Shown here: piece by piece, positions 8,809 through 18,151 of the stretch
How positions within the stretch are numbered: the first letter of the stretch is position 1
Layout of the letters: every line of letters begins with the position of its first letter
Assembly: GCF_004362825.1 (NCBI RefSeq)
Contig: NZ_SNXZ01000002.1
Coordinates: 496,001 to 560,000 of the forward strand
Direction of reading: 5' to 3'
Length of the DNA stretch: 64,000 nt
DNA from: Labedaea rhizosphaerae
Lineage (GTDB): Bacteria > Actinomycetota > Actinomycetes > Mycobacteriales > Pseudonocardiaceae
Translations under genes and position numbers: made by a program
Notes under the pieces: model-generated
Database searches by the model: none
What the model was told of the DNA's origin: nothing
The model's input: only the letters and a program-made list of their open reading frames with translations

Positions 8809-11076
8809 TCAAACGTTGCGTGCCAGACGGGCCGCGGACAGCACCAGGATTGACGACAGCGCCCAGCCGAGCAGCGTTGCGACGTCGAGCAGCCACTCGA
8901 CGAGACGCCCGTTCGGCGCATGCGGGTCCGGGTACCAGGTCGCGCGCTGGTTCAGCGACACCAATGGCACCACGGTGTCCACGGCGTAGAAGAACGGGTT
9001 GAAGCACCGCACCTGACCGTCGCCGCACGGGTCGGCGCGGGCGGGTGTCGACGCGGGCACCACGAACTCACCGGTCAGCTCGGGCGATGCCGGGGCCGGG
9101 TCGACGGTGATGACCCGGCCGCCGGGTGAGTAGACGTTGCCGCGTGGATCGGTGGCGCGCATGGTGTCTAGGCCCATCGGGAGCTGTGCGATCAGGAACA
9201 CCAGCCCGAGCAACAGCACCAATGGCCAGCCGGCCCGGCCGGGCCGGTATCCGTAACCGAACAGGCCGTACACGGAATGCACGGCCGCCCGGGGCCAGCG
9301 GCTCCACGGCCGCCTTGCCGACATCGACTCCCGGTGCGCCTGGCGCCGCTGCATGATCAGCAACTGCTCGGCATCGGCCGGGCGACCGTGCTGGCGGAAG
9401 ACCGTGGCCGCCTGTTCGTACGGTCCGGAGTCGAACGTCGCCTGCCGGGCCAGCCATCGAGCGCGTGCCTTGCCATCCCAGCCGAGCGAGCCGTACCGCT
9501 CGTAGGTCATGCCACTGACGGCAAAGCGTTCCGGCCAGCGATCGGGGTCGTCGGCGAGCACGGTCGTGCGGCTGGAGATGAAGGTGACGCTGGACTCCAC
9601 CCGACGCCAGGTCAGGTACATGCCGCCCTGTGCCACGGTGGACTCGGCGTCGATCGCGGGCAGGTCTGCCGTGCTGACGAACTCGCCGTCACGCAGGTCC
9701 AGTCGGCCCTCGATGATCGATCGGCGCAGCATCACGCCGCCGTTCGAGGCGAACCCGTCGGTCAGCCGCACCGAGCCGCGCACGCGCGCACCGAGCAGCC
9801 GCACCGTGAGCGCGCCCGGGTTGTCCAAGGTGGCGCCGCTCATATCGAGGGTGTTGCCGAGGTCGGCGCCACGGAGGTTGAGCAACCCGCCTTCGGCCCG
9901 CAGCCCTTGCAGCTCGACGTCCCCGGCGACGCGCACGGAGCTGGCCGCGAGCAACGACCGGCCGCCCGGCCGGCTCAGGGAGATCCGTTGCAGCGTCACG
10001 TTTCCACTGATCGTCGCGCCCTCGAGCCGAAGCGTCCCGGCGACCTCGACGCCCTCGTGAAGGATCAGTCCAGAGCGCAACTCGGCGTTGGTGAGGTCCA
10101 GCGCAGTGCCGTCCGGCGCGTCGAGCACACAGCCGGAACCGAATCGGACGGTGCCGAAGTCGCCGAGCGAGAAGTCGATGCTGCCGCGGATCGTGCAGTC
10201 GCCGTCGAAGGTCACGTCTCCGTTGACCGACAGGCGCGGCGCCCAGATTGCCTCTTTGTCACCGGTCGCGGTCAACTCCGCGTTGCGGACGCGTACGTAC
10301 CCGGCGATCCGGGCCGAACTCATCCAGATCCAGCCGTTGATCACCGGCCGGCGGGCGCCGACCTCCGCCGTCATCACGACGTTGCCGCCGATCACCGCCT
10401 CGTCCATGTTGACCGCAGGTCCGCCCGGGTTGTCGATCCGGGCACCGGAGAAGTTCACCGATCCGGCGATGCTCGCGCCCAGCAGCCGGACCTCGCCGTT
10501 CGCCACGAACCCGTTGACCAGCTGGATCGCGCCGCCCACGCGAAGCTGATCCGCCTGGATGGCCCGCTCACCATCCGCGTCGACCCGAGTGCCGATGCAC
10601 AGCAGGCGACCACCGATCTCGGCCTCACAGAGCCAGATCGCCGAGCGCTTGATGGTGCTTGCCACGCTGATCGCGCCGCGGCCGTGCGAACCGGACAGGT
10701 CAAGGTCGTGCTCTACATGCACGCCGTTGGCCTGCAAACCCTTGTCCAAGCGGCAGTTGGTCAACGCCAATTCATGCAACCGGGCGCTGTCCACCCGGAC
10801 GACATCGCTGAACGTGCAATCGTCGAACCGCAGCGGAACCGGCACCGTCAGCCCACTGAGATCCAGCGACCCCCGCACCTCGCCACGACGGATGAGCAAA
10901 CCACGGGGATCCACCCCATCCAGATCAAGGCAGACCGCACGCACCACGTCCGCGTCGAGGCGACCTCCGGCCAGGTCAGCCCATACGCCACGCCGCCCGG
11001 CCCGCAGCAGCGCCCTCCTACCCATCACCACCGCCGAAGATCGGAAACATCCACCGGAACGTCGAGCCATCCCCAT
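8809..11076 (-). CDS. Right-handed beta-helix membrane protein (Streptomyces 'membrane-associated oxidoreductase' type)
   Basis: A 755-residue protein. Residues ~40-500 consist of repeated short strands (patterns such as GSVNFSGARIDN and GNVVMTAEVG) typical of a bactofilin-like or pentapeptide-like parallel beta-helix. Two transmembrane helices follow near residues 615-635 and 720-745, with an extracellular loop containing a single Cys pair (PCGDGQVRCF). Similar actinomycete proteins carry the name membrane-associated oxidoreductase, but no redox motif is visible here. It lies 59 bp downstream of a frameshifted sigma factor gene and may be co-transcribed with it. The start is uncertain (ATG at 11076, 11070 or 11025); none has a clear ribosome site. 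The function is unknown. Confidence 0.7.
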   Translation of the reverse strand: MGMARRSGGCFRSSAVVMGRRALLRAGRRGVWADLAGGRLDADVVRAVCLDLDGVDPRGLLIRRGEVRGSLDLSGLTVPVPLRFDDCTFSDVVRVDSARLHELALTNCRLDKGLQANGVHVEHDLDLSGSHGRGAISVASTIKRSAIWLCEAEIGGRLLCIGTRVDADGERAIQADQLRVGGAIQLVNGFVANGEVRLLGASIAGSVNFSGARIDNPGGPAVNMDEAVIGGNVVMTAEVGARRPVINGWIWMSSARIAGYVRVRNAELTATGDKEAIWAPRLSVNGDVTFDGDCTIRGSIDFSLGDFGTVRFGSGCVLDAPDGTALDLTNAELRSGLILHEGVEVAGTLRLEGATISGNVTLQRISLSRPGGRSLLAASSVRVAGDVELQGLRAEGGLLNLRGADLGNTLDMSGATLDNPGALTVRLLGARVRGSVRLTDGFASNGGVMLRRSIIEGRLDLRDGEFVSTADLPAIDAESTVAQGGMYLTWRRVESSVTFISSRTTVLADDPDRWPERFAVSGMTYERYGSLGWDGKARARWLARQATFDSGPYEQAATVFRQHGRPADAEQLLIMQRRQAHRESMSARRPWSRWPRAAVHSVYGLFGYGYRPGRAGWPLVLLLGLVFLIAQLPMGLDTMRATDPRGNVYSPGGRVITVDPAPASPELTGEFVVPASTPARADPCGDGQVRCFNPFFYAVDTVVPLVSLNQRATWYPDPHAPNGRLVEWLLDVATLLGWALSSILVLSAARLARNV

Positions 11077-11135
11077 GGCTCGTTACAAGACGGTAGGGCC
11101 AGATCGACGGAGGCAGGGTCCGCGGCCTGGCCGCA

Positions 11136-11745
11136 TCAGAAGTCGGCGACCATCGCTTTGCGCAGGAGGTTCAAGGCCCGGCGCTGAGCCACCCGGACCG
11201 CGCCTGCGGTCATCCTCATCGCCTGTCCGGTTTCCCGCGAGGACAAGCCGGCCAACAGGCGCATCGCGAGGATGTCGCGTTGACGGTCGCTGAGGCGGTT
11301 CATCAGGACACCGATCCGAGCTGCGCTGTCCCGGACGACCACGGTGGGCTCGGGACCGGGCGCCGGGTCCATGTGGTCCGGGACTGTCGACCCGTTGTCG
11401 CTGCGGTCACGCCCGCACTTGCGGTGGTGGTCGACGACTTTGTGGCTCGCGATGCCGTAGAGGAACGCCCAGAATCGTGGCGGTCTCCCCGAAAGTCGAC
11501 AACCCGGCGAGCAGGCCGACGCACACCTCCTGAACCAGGTCGTCGACGTCACCGTTGGCGGCGGATCCGGTGCCGATCCGCGCACGGCAGTAGCGGGTGA
11601 GCGCCGGACGGACCCACAGGAGCAGCTGGTTGATCTCCGCCGTGCCACCACCGATCGCCGCCTCGACCACCGCCTCGAAGGCCGCCGTGCCCAGCTCATC
11701 AGGTCCCGGTACGGCGCCGACCGTCACCGATTGTGGCCCCGCCAT
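11136..11745 (-). pseudogene. SigD/ShbA-like RNA polymerase sigma factor, interrupted by a frameshift
   Basis: Two frames together make one sigma-70 family protein. Reading from 11745, the first frame gives the N-terminus and region 2 start (VDDLVQEVCVGLLAGLSTFGE). The second frame then continues with RFWAFLYGIASHKVVDHHRK and region 4 (LSDRQRDILAMRLLAGLSSR, AGAVRVAQRRALNLLRK) to the stop at 11136. The frames join near 11480-11490, where one surplus base (GCC-A-CGATTC) explains the shift. The sequence style (QEVCV, AHKV, AGAVRVAQ) resembles ShbA of Streptomyces and SigD of mycobacteria. The gene is either truly broken or the read has an indel error. If intact it would be about 200 residues. 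Confidence 0.8.
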
Positions 11746-11954
11746 CGATACTCACCCCGGGTGTCAGCGCCAACAGGACACCACCGTCAGGGTCTGGGAC
11801 AGCAGGATTTGGAGCTTATGCGGCGCGGTGATCACCAGCAGCCCGGCCCGAACCGGCCGACCATCACTTGATGGCGTTGATCGGTGACGGCAGCGCAATG
11901 CTGGACGCGATGTCGGCGTTGCGGGTGCGGATGGGCGAGGCCGTGTCTGGCGCC

Positions 11955-14900
11955 CTACTCGCCGGACAGTCGCACGGCATCGAGCTCGTCCAGCACGGCC
12001 GACAACGCGGCCGGCACCGTCGTCACCAACCCACGAATCGGCTGGTGCCAATCCGAAAGCAACAACATCTCGGCCAACGCACGCGTGCGCAGGTCCGGTT
12101 CGAGCAACTCCGCGAACTCGACCAGCGCCGCCGCCCGGTCGTAGGGGTCGTAGATGGTGTGCGCGATGCGTACGGCGCGGTGTACGTCAATCGCGCTGGC
12201 CGCCTTGGCCACCCCCGCCATGACCTCTTCCCATTGTGTGTCGCAGAGCGCGGTTCCGAGTTCCTCGGCCCGATCGAGCAGCGTCGATGCCCGGGCCGCG
12301 TCACCTGCCGCGGCAGCGACCCGGGCGATGGAAGCCAGTGACCGCACCTGGCGACCCCGCTTCCACTCGACGTCTTCGTCGAATGCCGGGATGAGCGCCG
12401 CCGCCCGGTCCGCGAAGGCGACGGCTCGATCGATGAGGCCACCGGCCGCGGCCGACTCGGCCAGGTCCCGCCACGCATCGAGCCGCAAGTCGGGGTCCTC
12501 GACGGCGGTGGCGAGCTGCTCCGCCGCCGAGAGCAACTCGGCCGCGCGACCGAGCTGCCCGGCCATCCCCAAGGCCTCCGCAGCGACCCCACATGCCTCC
12601 CGCAGGGCGGTCCCAGTGAGCCCGTCGGAGTCTCCGCCAGGGGCGAGCAACATGTCGACGAGCACGCTCACCCGATCCACCTCGCCGAGCAATCCCGCGG
12701 CTTTGGCCGCCCGACCGAGGGTCCGTATGCGGTCATAGGCAAAGTCCAGCGTCGGCTCCAGTTCGACCACCCGGTCGAGCAGGACACCGGCACGAGCATC
12801 ACCCGTCGCGGCGGCCGCCCGCGCCAGCGAGGCCCACACCGATGCGTCCAGGCCGTCCTTCCCGGCCAAGCGGGCGACCGCCGCCGACCGCTCGGCGAGT
12901 GCACTGGCGCGGATGCCGTCGCCGGCCAGGGCCGCGGCCCTGGCCAGCTCCGCGAGTGCCTCGCCGTGCTCGTAGTAGCTGTCCTCGATCGCATCGACGA
13001 GAGCCTCGGCCTGATCGACAAGGGCGGCTGCCCTGTCCTTGACCCCGACGATGGTCGCGATCTCCGGCACGATGGCCAGGCCCTCCGGCGAATCATCCGG
13101 ATCGATCTCGGCAAGCGTGAGCTCTTCGACCGAACCGAGCAGCGCGTCGGCCCGGTCGAAGTCGCCGGAATCGGCCGCAGCCTTGGCCAGCATGACCACC
13201 AGGTACGGATTCGTGGAGTGGTCGATCGGCAGTCCGGACTCGGCCGCGGCCACATGGGCCAGGGCGCCGGCCGAATCGCCGGCCGCGGCCGCCGCCTCGG
13301 CCGCCGCCGCGAGTGCCCACAGCTCGGAGTCAGGCTGCTGCGCGAAAGAGGTCAGTCCGTCGGCCCGAGCCTGCTCGCCGGCGGCAGTCAGTGCCGCGTG
13401 TACGCGAGCCATTGCCTGCACGACGTCCATGGGCAGTGGCGGTGGCTCGTTCGTCCACGGGTCTTCGGCCTGGGCGAGCAGCCGGATCGCGCGGTCGTGA
13501 TCGCCCAGCACCGCGGCCGCAGCCGCCAGCAGACCCCCGCGTATCCGCGCCTCGTCCTGGTCGGTGTCGGCCAGCTCCACCAGCCGGCGTGCGCGGCCCC
13601 GGTCGCCCGCGACGATCGCCGTCCAGGCCACGGACGCCAGCGCGTCCGAGCGCCACCCTGAGTCGGAGATGGACGACGCGATGGTCTCGGCCCAATCCAG
13701 GTCACCGGTCTCGGCCGTGGCCGCCGCGACATGGAGCAACGCATGCCACTGCTCGGTCTCCAGGGTGATCGAACCGGCCATGGCCACCGCTCGGTTGACC
13801 TGACCCAGCAGTGCCCACACCGCCGGCAGCCTGACCGGGATGTTGCGGTTGCGGGACCTGAGGTGGTCGCGGTGGATGGCCAAGCGCACCAGGGCGATCA
13901 AGTCGGGTCGTTCCTGAGTGGCGATGGCATCCAGGCAGGTGCTGAGCTCCGTCTGGGCAGCGGCGTCGCCACCGGAGAGATCGAGCATCCGGTCCTGGCG
14001 AGCGGGATCTGTTGCGCAGGCGACCATGGCGGCATGGTCACCGGCCTCGGTGACCATGCGGAAGTAGCCGCCCAGCAGATACTCCGGCGTGTCCTCGGGC
14101 CAACCGCGCTCGCGGTACCGGCGGAACCAGGCGTGCAGGCGCTCGCGATAGCCGGCCAGCCGGGTCCGCCCGAGCATGTCCAAGGCCGTGACCTGCAGCT
14201 CCTCGTGGGCGAGCAGGTAGACGTCGGGCGCGACGTTGGGGAGGAAACGGCTGGCGGTCGTCGCGAAGCTGCGGCCGGAGACGGTCTTGAGCCGGTTGCG
14301 GACCTCCCAGGCGGAGGTCTCGGTGAGCTCGGCCAGGTCCTCAGCGGACAGGCCGCCGCCGGCGGCGGCGACGAGGCCGAGCAGGTCCAGTTCCGTGCGG
14401 GTTCCGTCGAGCAGCCGCTGGAGATCGCGTTCCATCTCATGGCGGAGGGCCTCGGCCTCGGGCGACGGCCGCAGCGGACGGACGATGGCGTGATCCCTGA
14501 GGGGGTGATGCTCGCCAACGTCCCCGGGGATGGGTGGGTTCGGTCGGCCGGCGACGATGACCCGCATGCCGGCGGGCGGGTCGGCGGGCAGGAGGCCGGC
14601 AATGCTGTGCCCCGAGTGGGCGCCGCGGTCCTCGTCGAGGCCGTCGACAAGCAGCACGAACGACTCGCCCCGCCGCCGGCACACCTCAGCGGCTTCGGTC
14701 AGCAGCCCCAGCAGGTTGCTGTCCTGGTTGTACGCGGTCAGAAATGGCGGCAGGCTCTGGCCGAGCAGGGCCAGCAGCTGCTCCATGACGTTGTCGATGA
14801 ACGCGGCCCGGTCGTTTTGGCTGGCCAGCCGCGCGGTGACGAAGAACGACACGATCCGCACGCCGGCCGGCGGATGGAGCACGAACGAGGACATGAGCGC

Positions 14901-15161
14901 GGACTTGCCGGACCAGGCGTTGGCCCGCCACCACACGTACTTGCCCACACAATGCGGTGACGTGCAGAACCGGGCCAGCTCGGCCAACTCCTCCGCCCGG
15001 CCGTAGAGCCGCGGCGGCGCGATGCGGCGGACCTGCTGGTGGTAGTTGGTCGTCACCGGAGCGCCGGTGATGAGGTTGATGTCGCCGATGTGCACGCCGG
15101 TATTGGCGTAGCCGCCGTATGACGCAGTCGCGTCGCCGCTGTTGGAGACCTTGCCGTCCAC
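11955..15161 (-). CDS. STAND (NACHT-like) NTPase with helical-repeat C-terminus
   Basis: A 1068-residue protein beginning with GTG, 2 bp behind the stop of the upstream membrane-protein gene, so translation is probably coupled. Residues 6-27 hold a glycine-rich motif (SNSGDATASYGGYANTGV). The NTPase core has a variant Walker A ANAWSGKS (80-87, Ala in place of the first Gly) and a NACHT-style Walker B LLVDGLDED (170-178). A winged-helix/linker region follows. From ~400 to the end there are long Ala-rich TPR-like repeats that would act as sensor. STAND proteins of this layout act as ligand-triggered switches, many in antiviral or programmed cell death systems. The motif shared with the neighbour suggests the neighbour is its effector or anchor. 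The call as STAND is firm; a defence role is inferred. Confidence 0.82.
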   Translation of the reverse strand: MDGKVSNSGDATASYGGYANTGVHIGDINLITGAPVTTNYHQQVRRIAPPRLYGRAEELAELARFCTSPHCVGKYVWWRANAWSGKSALMSSFVLHPPAGVRIVSFFVTARLASQNDRAAFIDNVMEQLLALLGQSLPPFLTAYNQDSNLLGLLTEAAEVCRRRGESFVLLVDGLDEDRGAHSGHSIAGLLPADPPAGMRVIVAGRPNPPIPGDVGEHHPLRDHAIVRPLRPSPEAEALRHEMERDLQRLLDGTRTELDLLGLVAAAGGGLSAEDLAELTETSAWEVRNRLKTVSGRSFATTASRFLPNVAPDVYLLAHEELQVTALDMLGRTRLAGYRERLHAWFRRYRERGWPEDTPEYLLGGYFRMVTEAGDHAAMVACATDPARQDRMLDLSGGDAAAQTELSTCLDAIATQERPDLIALVRLAIHRDHLRSRNRNIPVRLPAVWALLGQVNRAVAMAGSITLETEQWHALLHVAAATAETGDLDWAETIASSISDSGWRSDALASVAWTAIVAGDRGRARRLVELADTDQDEARIRGGLLAAAAAVLGDHDRAIRLLAQAEDPWTNEPPPLPMDVVQAMARVHAALTAAGEQARADGLTSFAQQPDSELWALAAAAEAAAAAGDSAGALAHVAAAESGLPIDHSTNPYLVVMLAKAAADSGDFDRADALLGSVEELTLAEIDPDDSPEGLAIVPEIATIVGVKDRAAALVDQAEALVDAIEDSYYEHGEALAELARAAALAGDGIRASALAERSAAVARLAGKDGLDASVWASLARAAAATGDARAGVLLDRVVELEPTLDFAYDRIRTLGRAAKAAGLLGEVDRVSVLVDMLLAPGGDSDGLTGTALREACGVAAEALGMAGQLGRAAELLSAAEQLATAVEDPDLRLDAWRDLAESAAAGGLIDRAVAFADRAAALIPAFDEDVEWKRGRQVRSLASIARVAAAAGDAARASTLLDRAEELGTALCDTQWEEVMAGVAKAASAIDVHRAVRIAHTIYDPYDRAAALVEFAELLEPDLRTRALAEMLLLSDWHQPIRGLVTTVPAALSAVLDELDAVRLSGE

Positions 15162-15163
15162 AG

Positions 15164-15508
15164 TCAGTCCAGTTCGGCGCCGGTCACCGCGTCCCCGCCT
15201 CCGGTGGCCTCGGCGTCACCGGTTCGCCGCACCCGAATCGAATCGGTCGAGCCGTGGCCAGACACGCCGGTGATCGCCCGTCCGCCGGAGGCCGTGGCCT
15301 TGCCCGTGCCGGACACGACCACGGTCTTGTTCGACGCTGGGGCCCGCACAGCCGCCCACACGGCGACACCGATGGCGGCAACGGCACCGAGAGCCGAGGC
15401 CGTGGTGGCGATCCGGTTCGCGTCGTCCCATCGGGCGACAGCGAACCAGATTCCCAGCCCCGCCACCACCACACACGTGACCAAGAGAACGACACGGCTC
15501 GTGTTCAT
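15164..15508 (-). CDS. Small two-helix membrane protein with glycine-rich motif repeats, partner of the STAND NTPase
   Basis: 114 residues. Two hydrophobic helices (about 6-25 and 34-54) are followed by a soluble tail with two copies of a Gly/Ala/Thr motif: SGTGKATASGGRAITGV at 66-82 and RTGDAEATGGGDAVTG at 95-110. The same motif occurs at the N-terminus of the STAND protein encoded immediately downstream. No enzyme motif is present. By analogy with adjacent NLR/effector pairs that share signalling motifs, it may be a membrane effector (pore) or a membrane anchor; this is inference. No homologous family is recognised with certainty. Confidence 0.7.
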   Translation of the reverse strand: MNTSRVVLLVTCVVVAGLGIWFAVARWDDANRIATTASALGAVAAIGVAVWAAVRAPASNKTVVVSGTGKATASGGRAITGVSGHGSTDSIRVRRTGDAEATGGGDAVTGAELD

Positions 15509-15564
15509 GCGAACACCATCGCACCAACGCAGCCGGGCGTGACGGGGTGGTCACCCGGACGGGC

Positions 15565-16902
15565 TCACCAGCCCACGGCGACCTGGAGGTACTGCGGGTC
15601 GCCGTGGGAGACGAAGGAGGACTGGCCGGCGACGTCGTCGTAGGGGAAGCCGTAGGCCAAGCCGTTGAGGGCGTGGTCGTGCCAGAACTTCGCGTAGTAG
15701 TTGGCGGGCGCGGCGGAGTAGTACAGCGACGGGTCCTGCCACTGCGACTGCGGCAGGTGTGCGGTGTGCCGGTTGAGCGCCGCGCACATGTTCGGGTTGC
15801 CCGCCAGGCTCCCCGCACAGCCGAAGATGTTCGACGTGGGTTCGTTGACCCCGACGGAGTTCGCGTAGCTGGTGAAGTAGTTCGCGTTCACGCCGCCCGT
15901 GCGGAACGACGTGTCGCTTCCGGGCGCGATGATCCGGTACGGGGCCTGGGTTTGCGCCAGCACGTCGAACTGCGCGGGCACCGCGTCCACGAACTTCTGG
16001 AAGGTCACCGCCCGGTCCTCGGCGAAGGTGGCCCGGTCCTCACCGACCTGCACGTCGTAGCCGTCGTGCGCGTGCAGCCGCATGGCGAGTTTCAGGCCGA
16101 ACGCGTCGACACGGGTGGTGTTGCCGTTGAAGACGTCCGGGCCGACGGTGAACTCGATGAAGTCGTAGTACTGGCTGTTCGCTGAGCCGAGGTAGAAGTA
16201 CATGCGCCCGGCCGAGTTCGCGGGCATGTCCAGGTACTGCTGCTGGGCGATCGAACGCACCTGCCCGCCGAAGCTCCAGTAGACCTGGCTGTCCGGGTAC
16301 CTGCCGTTGGTGCGGTTGAGGATCTGCACGGTCAGCACGTTCTGGGCGGCCGGGATACCGCTGGTGTCACCCCAGAAACTGTCCGGCGGTGGCGGGTTGC
16401 CGCCGCCGGTGCCGAAGATCTTGAACTCCCACAGCGAGTAGCCGTACGGCGTCGCCCGCGCGGTGCCGTACATCCGCAGGTAGCGGCCGGTCCCGGCGAC
16501 GTTGAGGGCGGTCGTGCCGCCGGTGCCGGCAGTGGTCGAGTAGAGGGTCGTCCAGGTGTTGCCGTCCGCGGAGATCTGGACCTGGAAAGCCTTGGCGTAG
16601 GCGGCTTCCCAGTCCAGTTCGACCCCGCACACCGTTGCGGTGGCACCGAGGTCGACGCGCAGCCACTGCGGGTCGGCGAACGCGCTCGACCAGCGGGTGC
16701 CAGCGTTGCCGTCCACGGCGGCGCTCGCGGGCGTGCTGCCGTTCTCGGTCGACGAGGCGGTCGCGGTCTTCTGCACAGCGATGTTGTTGCCGCACGCGGA
16801 AACCGCCGCCGCAGTGCTGGGCGTGACCAGCGCACCCACCACACCCGCCACGGCGATGAGGGTCACCGTGCGCAACACGCGCAGGAAATGAGGACGGTTC
16901 AT
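15565..16902 (-). CDS. Secreted glycoside hydrolase family 64 beta-1,3-glucanase with N-terminal F5/8C (discoidin-like) domain
   Basis: A 445-residue exported protein. The ATG at 16902 is chosen because GAGAGGAG lies 8 nt upstream and a signal peptide (RVLRTVTLIAVAGVVGALV, cleavage after TAAA) begins there. Residues ~40-165 form an F5/8 type C carbohydrate-binding domain (TASSTENGSTPASAAVDGN, then RWSSAFADPQWLRVDLG). After a short linker comes a GH64/thaumatin-like catalytic domain (VLTVQILNRTNGRYPDSQVY, then AFGLKLAMRLHAHDG). GH64 enzymes release laminari-pentaose from fungal or algal beta-1,3-glucan. It probably helps lyse fungal walls. No adjacent polysaccharide genes are present. Confidence 0.88.
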   Translation of the reverse strand: MNRPHFLRVLRTVTLIAVAGVVGALVTPSTAAAVSACGNNIAVQKTATASSTENGSTPASAAVDGNAGTRWSSAFADPQWLRVDLGATATVCGVELDWEAAYAKAFQVQISADGNTWTTLYSTTAGTGGTTALNVAGTGRYLRMYGTARATPYGYSLWEFKIFGTGGGNPPPPDSFWGDTSGIPAAQNVLTVQILNRTNGRYPDSQVYWSFGGQVRSIAQQQYLDMPANSAGRMYFYLGSANSQYYDFIEFTVGPDVFNGNTTRVDAFGLKLAMRLHAHDGYDVQVGEDRATFAEDRAVTFQKFVDAVPAQFDVLAQTQAPYRIIAPGSDTSFRTGGVNANYFTSYANSVGVNEPTSNIFGCAGSLAGNPNMCAALNRHTAHLPQSQWQDPSLYYSAAPANYYAKFWHDHALNGLAYGFPYDDVAGQSSFVSHGDPQYLQVAVGW

Positions 16903-17290
16903 CGGGCAACTCCTCTCCAACGGTGAGCGCGCCACGCGGAAGGCTGCCATCCCACGCTGTTTCAGCGGATGCCGGCCTGTCAAGCAAGCGGCAACCAATT
17001 GCCCGATCGACCCCGTGCCCGGCCCAGATGTTGCCCGAAAACCCTTGGTGTGCAACGCGTCCACGCAACGCGCGGCTCGGCCAGAAGATGGAGGGTCCTG
17101 GAGGCGCCAGCGCACCCGCTTACCGTGGGACGGCTCGCCAATGTTTTCGCCAGCGGAGCAACTGAGACTGCACCACCTGCGTTGGGCGACCGTGCACAGC
17201 CGGTTGGGTGATCACAGAAAGCTGCGCGAGGTCCGACGTCAACCGCGTCGTCCCCCGTGGTCGCGGTCAATTGGCCACAAAGGTGCCGGG
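16903..17290. other. Intergenic region, no gene seen
   Basis: The stretch between the GH64 gene start and the end of the alpha/beta hydrolase gene holds the GH64 promoter region on the minus strand. Short open frames here show no recognisable family, no ribosome site and atypical composition. No hairpin or RNA gene was recognised. Confidence 0.5.
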
Positions 17291-18151
17291 TCAGCGGCTT
17301 GGATTCGTTGCCGTGAGCAGGAAGTCGCCGGTTGCCGCGGCGAGCTCGGCCGGTTGGTCGAGTGCGATCAGGTGCGCGGCGCCGTCGATGACGACCAGCG
17401 TTCCGTTCCGGGCGCGGTCGGCGATCGTGGCAAGGGCGGGGATCGGGGCGGCGGTGTCCGCCGAGCCGGCCACGGCCAGCACCGGCGCCTGGACGGATGG
17501 CAGCTGGTCGGCGACATCGAATCCGGCCAGGTTCTGCCACGTGTACGCCCACCGCTGCGGTGAGGTCGCGAGTACGCACTCACGCACGTAGTCGACCGCC
17601 GGGCCGCCTTCGGCGAGCGTTGACGCGGTGAACCAGCGGGCCAGCGTGTCGTCGAGTTGGGCGGCGACGCCGTCGAGACCGCGTCGCGCCCGCTCGTTCA
17701 TCACGTCGGCCGGGAACCGGCTCGAGGTGCCGATGGCGGTGACCGTGCTGAACCGGCCGGGTTCGGTGACGGCGGCCTGCTGGACCACGGCCCCGCCGAG
17801 CGACAGCCCGGCCAGGTGCACCGACCGCGCGTCGGCGCCCACGAGGTCGACCACCTCGCCAAGGTCGGCGGCGAGTTGCTTGATCCCGCCGGTCATCGGG
17901 GCGTCGGCGGCGTCACCGTGGGCGCGCAGGTCGTAGGCCAGCAACGCCCACGGCTCGTCGCAGGCCCGCATCCGGTCGGCGAGTGCGGTGGCGAACCGGG
18001 ACCAGAGGTGGCGGTCCAGCAGGGCCGAGTGCACCAGGACGCACAGGTGCGCGGGGCCGTCCCCGCCGGTGCGCAGTTCGCTCGCGCTGGTCTCGTGGTC
18101 GGACAGGCGGAGCCGGCGAGCACCGGGCAGCCGCGGCCAAGTGCCGGTCAA
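17291..18151 (-). CDS. Alpha/beta hydrolase (3-oxoadipate enol-lactonase-like)
   Basis: 286 residues starting with TTG at 18151, which overlaps the stop of the upstream GntR gene by 4 bp (TTGA). Hydrolase features: oxyanion region VLVHSALLDRHLW, nucleophile elbow GLSLGG (Ser), acid Asp in GSADTAAP and His in DGAAHLI. PcaD-type enol-lactonases have the same layout. The hydrolase is co-transcribed with the GntR repressor and divergent from the catabolic operon, so it likely acts on a pathway intermediate such as a lactone or ester. The precise substrate cannot be read from sequence. Confidence 0.82.
   Translation of the reverse strand: MTGTWPRLPGARRLRLSDHETSASELRTGGDGPAHLCVLVHSALLDRHLWSRFATALADRMRACDEPWALLAYDLRAHGDAADAPMTGGIKQLAADLGEVVDLVGADARSVHLAGLSLGGAVVQQAAVTEPGRFSTVTAIGTSSRFPADVMNERARRGLDGVAAQLDDTLARWFTASTLAEGGPAVDYVRECVLATSPQRWAYTWQNLAGFDVADQLPSVQAPVLAVAGSADTAAPIPALATIADRARNGTLVVIDGAAHLIALDQPAELAAATGDFLLTATNPSR

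Noticed and set aside
11136-11745. Programmed +1 frameshift in the sigma factor gene
   Set aside because: No slippery codon, stop codon pause or downstream structure could be identified at the junction; an indel is the simpler reading.
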